From Candidatus Sediminicultor tertius (lineage in GTDB: Bacteria; Atribacterota; Phoenicimicrobiia; Phoenicimicrobiales; Phoenicimicrobiaceae): a stretch of 6,549 nucleotides of DNA. The stretch lies in NCBI GenBank assembly GCA_003527405.1, contig DPXH01000195.1:1-6549 (forward strand), in the 5' to 3' direction. Each line of letters starts with the position of its first letter. Positions within the stretch are counted from its first letter, which is position 1. Made by a program: the position numbers and the translations under genes. Below, one piece after another: positions 5,295 through 6,549 of the stretch. The notes under the pieces were generated by a model. It searched no databases, was not told the origin of the DNA, and saw only the letters and a list, made by a program, of their open reading frames with translations.

Positions 5295-6491
5295 ATGAAA
5301 CTTTTTCAAAAAATTTTAATCGGTTTTGTTTTAGGAGCAATTTTAGGAGCAATATGGGGGCCTGGAATTGTATGGATAAAACCCGTAGGAACCATCTTTA
5401 TTTCTTTATTAAAAATGCTCATCATCCCTCTAATCTTTTCTACTTTAGTAGTGGGGGTCGCCAGTATTGCTGAACCTAAAAAATTAGGGCGGGTAGCTGG
5501 TAAGACTATCGCATATTATTTAGTGACTACTGCTTTCGCCATAATTATTGGCTTATTATTGGGCAATATATTCCAACCCGGTGCTGGTATGAATTTAGTT
5601 TTGGAGGGTCCGGCTAAAGAGGCAGCAGGTGCTCCTTCTTTGATCGATACCATTGTAAATCTAATTCCCAAGAATCCCGTTGGAGCAATGGCAGAAGGGA
5701 AGGTTCTTCAGGTAATAGTCTTTGCTCTTTTCTTTGGTTATGCTATGACCAAAGCAGGAGAAAAGGGTAAAGCAGTTCTTAAATTTTTTGAAGGATTTGC
5801 TGAGACCATGTATAAACTTACCGGAACGGTAATGGGATTCGCCCCTTATGGTGTATTTGCTCTTATTGCCACTACTGTAGGTACTCACGGTCTGTCTGTT
5901 TTGGTGCCTTTTGCTAAATTGATTTTTGCGGTGTATCTGGGGGTAATAATCCATGCTGTAGTAATATATTCAGGAATGACTTCTATTATTGCTAAAATGA
6001 GCCCGGTAAAGTTTTTCAAAGGGTTTAGTGAGGCATCATTACTGGCTTTTAGTACCTGTAGTAGTTCAGCGACCCTTCCGGTTTCTATGCGGGTAGCCCA
6101 AGAGAATCTGGGAGTTTCGCCTACTATTTCCAGTTTTGTCCAGCCTCTGGGAGCAACCATCAATATGGACGGAACCGCCCTTTATCAGGGGGTTTGTGCT
6201 TTATTTGTAGCTCAAGCTTACGGAATCCCTTTAGGTTTTGGTGCACAGCTGACTATACTATTGACCGCTCTTCTGGCTTCCATCGGAACTGCTGGTGTAC
6301 CGGGAGCCGGTCTGGTGATGTTAACTATGGTGCTTACTTCTGTAGGATTACCTTTGGAAGGGGTAGCTCTGATTGCCGGAATTGACCGGATATTAGATAT
6401 GGCCCGAACCTCTCTTAATGTAACCGGAGATGCTGCCTGTGCCGTGGTAGTAGCCAAGACCGAAGGCGAATTAGCTGAGGTTAAAAAATAA
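5295..6491 (+). CDS. Sodium:dicarboxylate/amino-acid symporter (DAACS family, GltPh/EAAT-like)
   Basis: This 398-residue polytopic membrane protein imports glutamate/aspartate or related dicarboxylates with sodium. The family landmarks occur in order: eight-helix hydrophobic layout; the serine-rich hairpin 1 tip TCSSSATLP (254-262); the sodium-binding NMDGT (290-294) in TM7; the hairpin 2 tip GTAGVPGAG (331-339); and TM8 DRILDMARTSLNVTGD (364-379). In TM8, Asp368, Arg371, Thr372, Asn375 and Asp379 correspond to the substrate and sodium ligands of GltPh. Arg371 is the residue that pairs with the substrate side-chain carboxylate, so an acidic substrate is likely; neutral amino-acid relatives usually lose it. 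Position 255 is cysteine, where GltPh has arginine and EAATs serine. GGAGG (5280-5284) lies 10 nt before the ATG. It follows the racemase gene by 86 bp with no clear promoter between, so the two are probably co-transcribed. Confidence 0.95.
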   Translation: MKLFQKILIGFVLGAILGAIWGPGIVWIKPVGTIFISLLKMLIIPLIFSTLVVGVASIAEPKKLGRVAGKTIAYYLVTTAFAIIIGLLLGNIFQPGAGMNLVLEGPAKEAAGAPSLIDTIVNLIPKNPVGAMAEGKVLQVIVFALFFGYAMTKAGEKGKAVLKFFEGFAETMYKLTGTVMGFAPYGVFALIATTVGTHGLSVLVPFAKLIFAVYLGVIIHAVVIYSGMTSIIAKMSPVKFFKGFSEASLLAFSTCSSSATLPVSMRVAQENLGVSPTISSFVQPLGATINMDGTALYQGVCALFVAQAYGIPLGFGAQLTILLTALLASIGTAGVPGAGLVMLTMVLTSVGLPLEGVALIAGIDRILDMARTSLNVTGDAACAVVVAKTEGELAEVKK

Positions 6492-6498
6492 TGACCGG

Positions 6499-6514
6499 GG
6501 ACAACCTTTTGTCC
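6499..6514 (+). terminator. Weak hairpin after the symporter gene, possible terminator
   Basis: GGACAA CCTT TTGTCC forms a 6-bp stem with a 4-nt loop, 7 nt after the stop codon. It is followed by ATTAAATTTAACC rather than a run of T, so it is not a standard intrinsic terminator. Confidence 0.35.
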
Positions 6515-6524
6515 ATTAAATTTA

Positions 6525-6539
6525 ACCATTAAAAATGGT
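6525..6539. repeat. Second short inverted repeat near the right edge
   Basis: ACCATT AAA AATGGT is a perfect 6-bp inverted repeat with a 3-nt loop. It follows the hairpin at 6499-6514 and is succeeded by AGGGGCAGAC, which is cut by the window edge. GGGGC-rich inverted repeats of this general look are scattered between genes in some bacterial genomes, so this may be the start of such an element. Confidence 0.35.
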
Positions 6540-6549
6540 AGGGGCAGAC

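Noticed and set aside
5146..6529. Open frames in other phases over the racemase end and symporter (minus 5146-5352, 5661-5954, 5885-6163, 6218-6529; plus 6194-6385)
   Set aside because: They lie across a strongly conserved symporter and have no family features; they are reading-frame shadows.
1..6549. Mobile element or phage region
   Set aside because: No transposase, integrase, long terminal inverted repeat or target duplication is visible; gene content is ordinary transport and metabolism.

Overview
The window is low-GC bacterial DNA, visibly AT-rich and most so between genes. Genes are tightly packed and mostly carry strong AGGAGG-type ribosome binding sites. Codon use, the lipobox-like signal on the binding protein and the transporter types fit a low-GC anaerobe-like bacterium, for example a Firmicute/Clostridia-type lineage or a relative such as Atribacterota. 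The lineage cannot be fixed from this sequence.

Left and centre (1-4132, minus strand). Read in the direction of transcription, a MarR-family regulator (4132-3668) is followed by a four-gene ABC importer of the OpuC/OsmU/YehZYXW type for quaternary-amine osmoprotectants such as glycine betaine, choline and carnitine. The order is permease (3525-2869), ATPase with C-terminal CBS pair (2852-1761), second permease (1726-1076) and substrate-binding protein (1062-148). The last gene overlaps by four bases (ATGA) the start of a YfcE/MJ0936-type metallophosphoesterase that runs off the left edge. Gaps inside the transporter operon are 13-34 bp. The regulator resembles the CosR/EctR branch of MarR proteins, which controls compatible-solute genes, so it is the likely regulator of this importer.

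The first permease is the most unusual gene. Its homologous N-terminal region (about 59 residues) is open and in frame, but no ATG, GTG or TTG lies between the upstream in-frame stop and an ATG far inside the protein. A well-placed AAGGAG lies 7 nt before an ATT codon, so this gene appears to start with ATT (or with a mutated or misread ATG).

Middle (4133-4515). This is a 383-bp AT-rich divergent intergenic region. It holds a good promoter for the regulator with a possible operator over its -10, a -10 box for the rightward genes, and several A/T palindromes.

Right (4516-6549, plus strand). A PLP-independent aspartate/glutamate racemase-family protein is followed 86 bp later by a sodium-coupled dicarboxylate/amino-acid symporter (GltPh/EAAT type) with the acidic-substrate arginine. 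Together they suggest uptake and racemisation of aspartate or glutamate. The window ends in two short inverted repeats that may be a weak terminator or the edge of a dispersed repeat.

The window joins two solute-handling modules, osmoprotectant import and acidic amino-acid import/racemisation, around one divergent control region. I do not see a novel defence, mobile or RNA system here. The best lead is the ATT-started permease.
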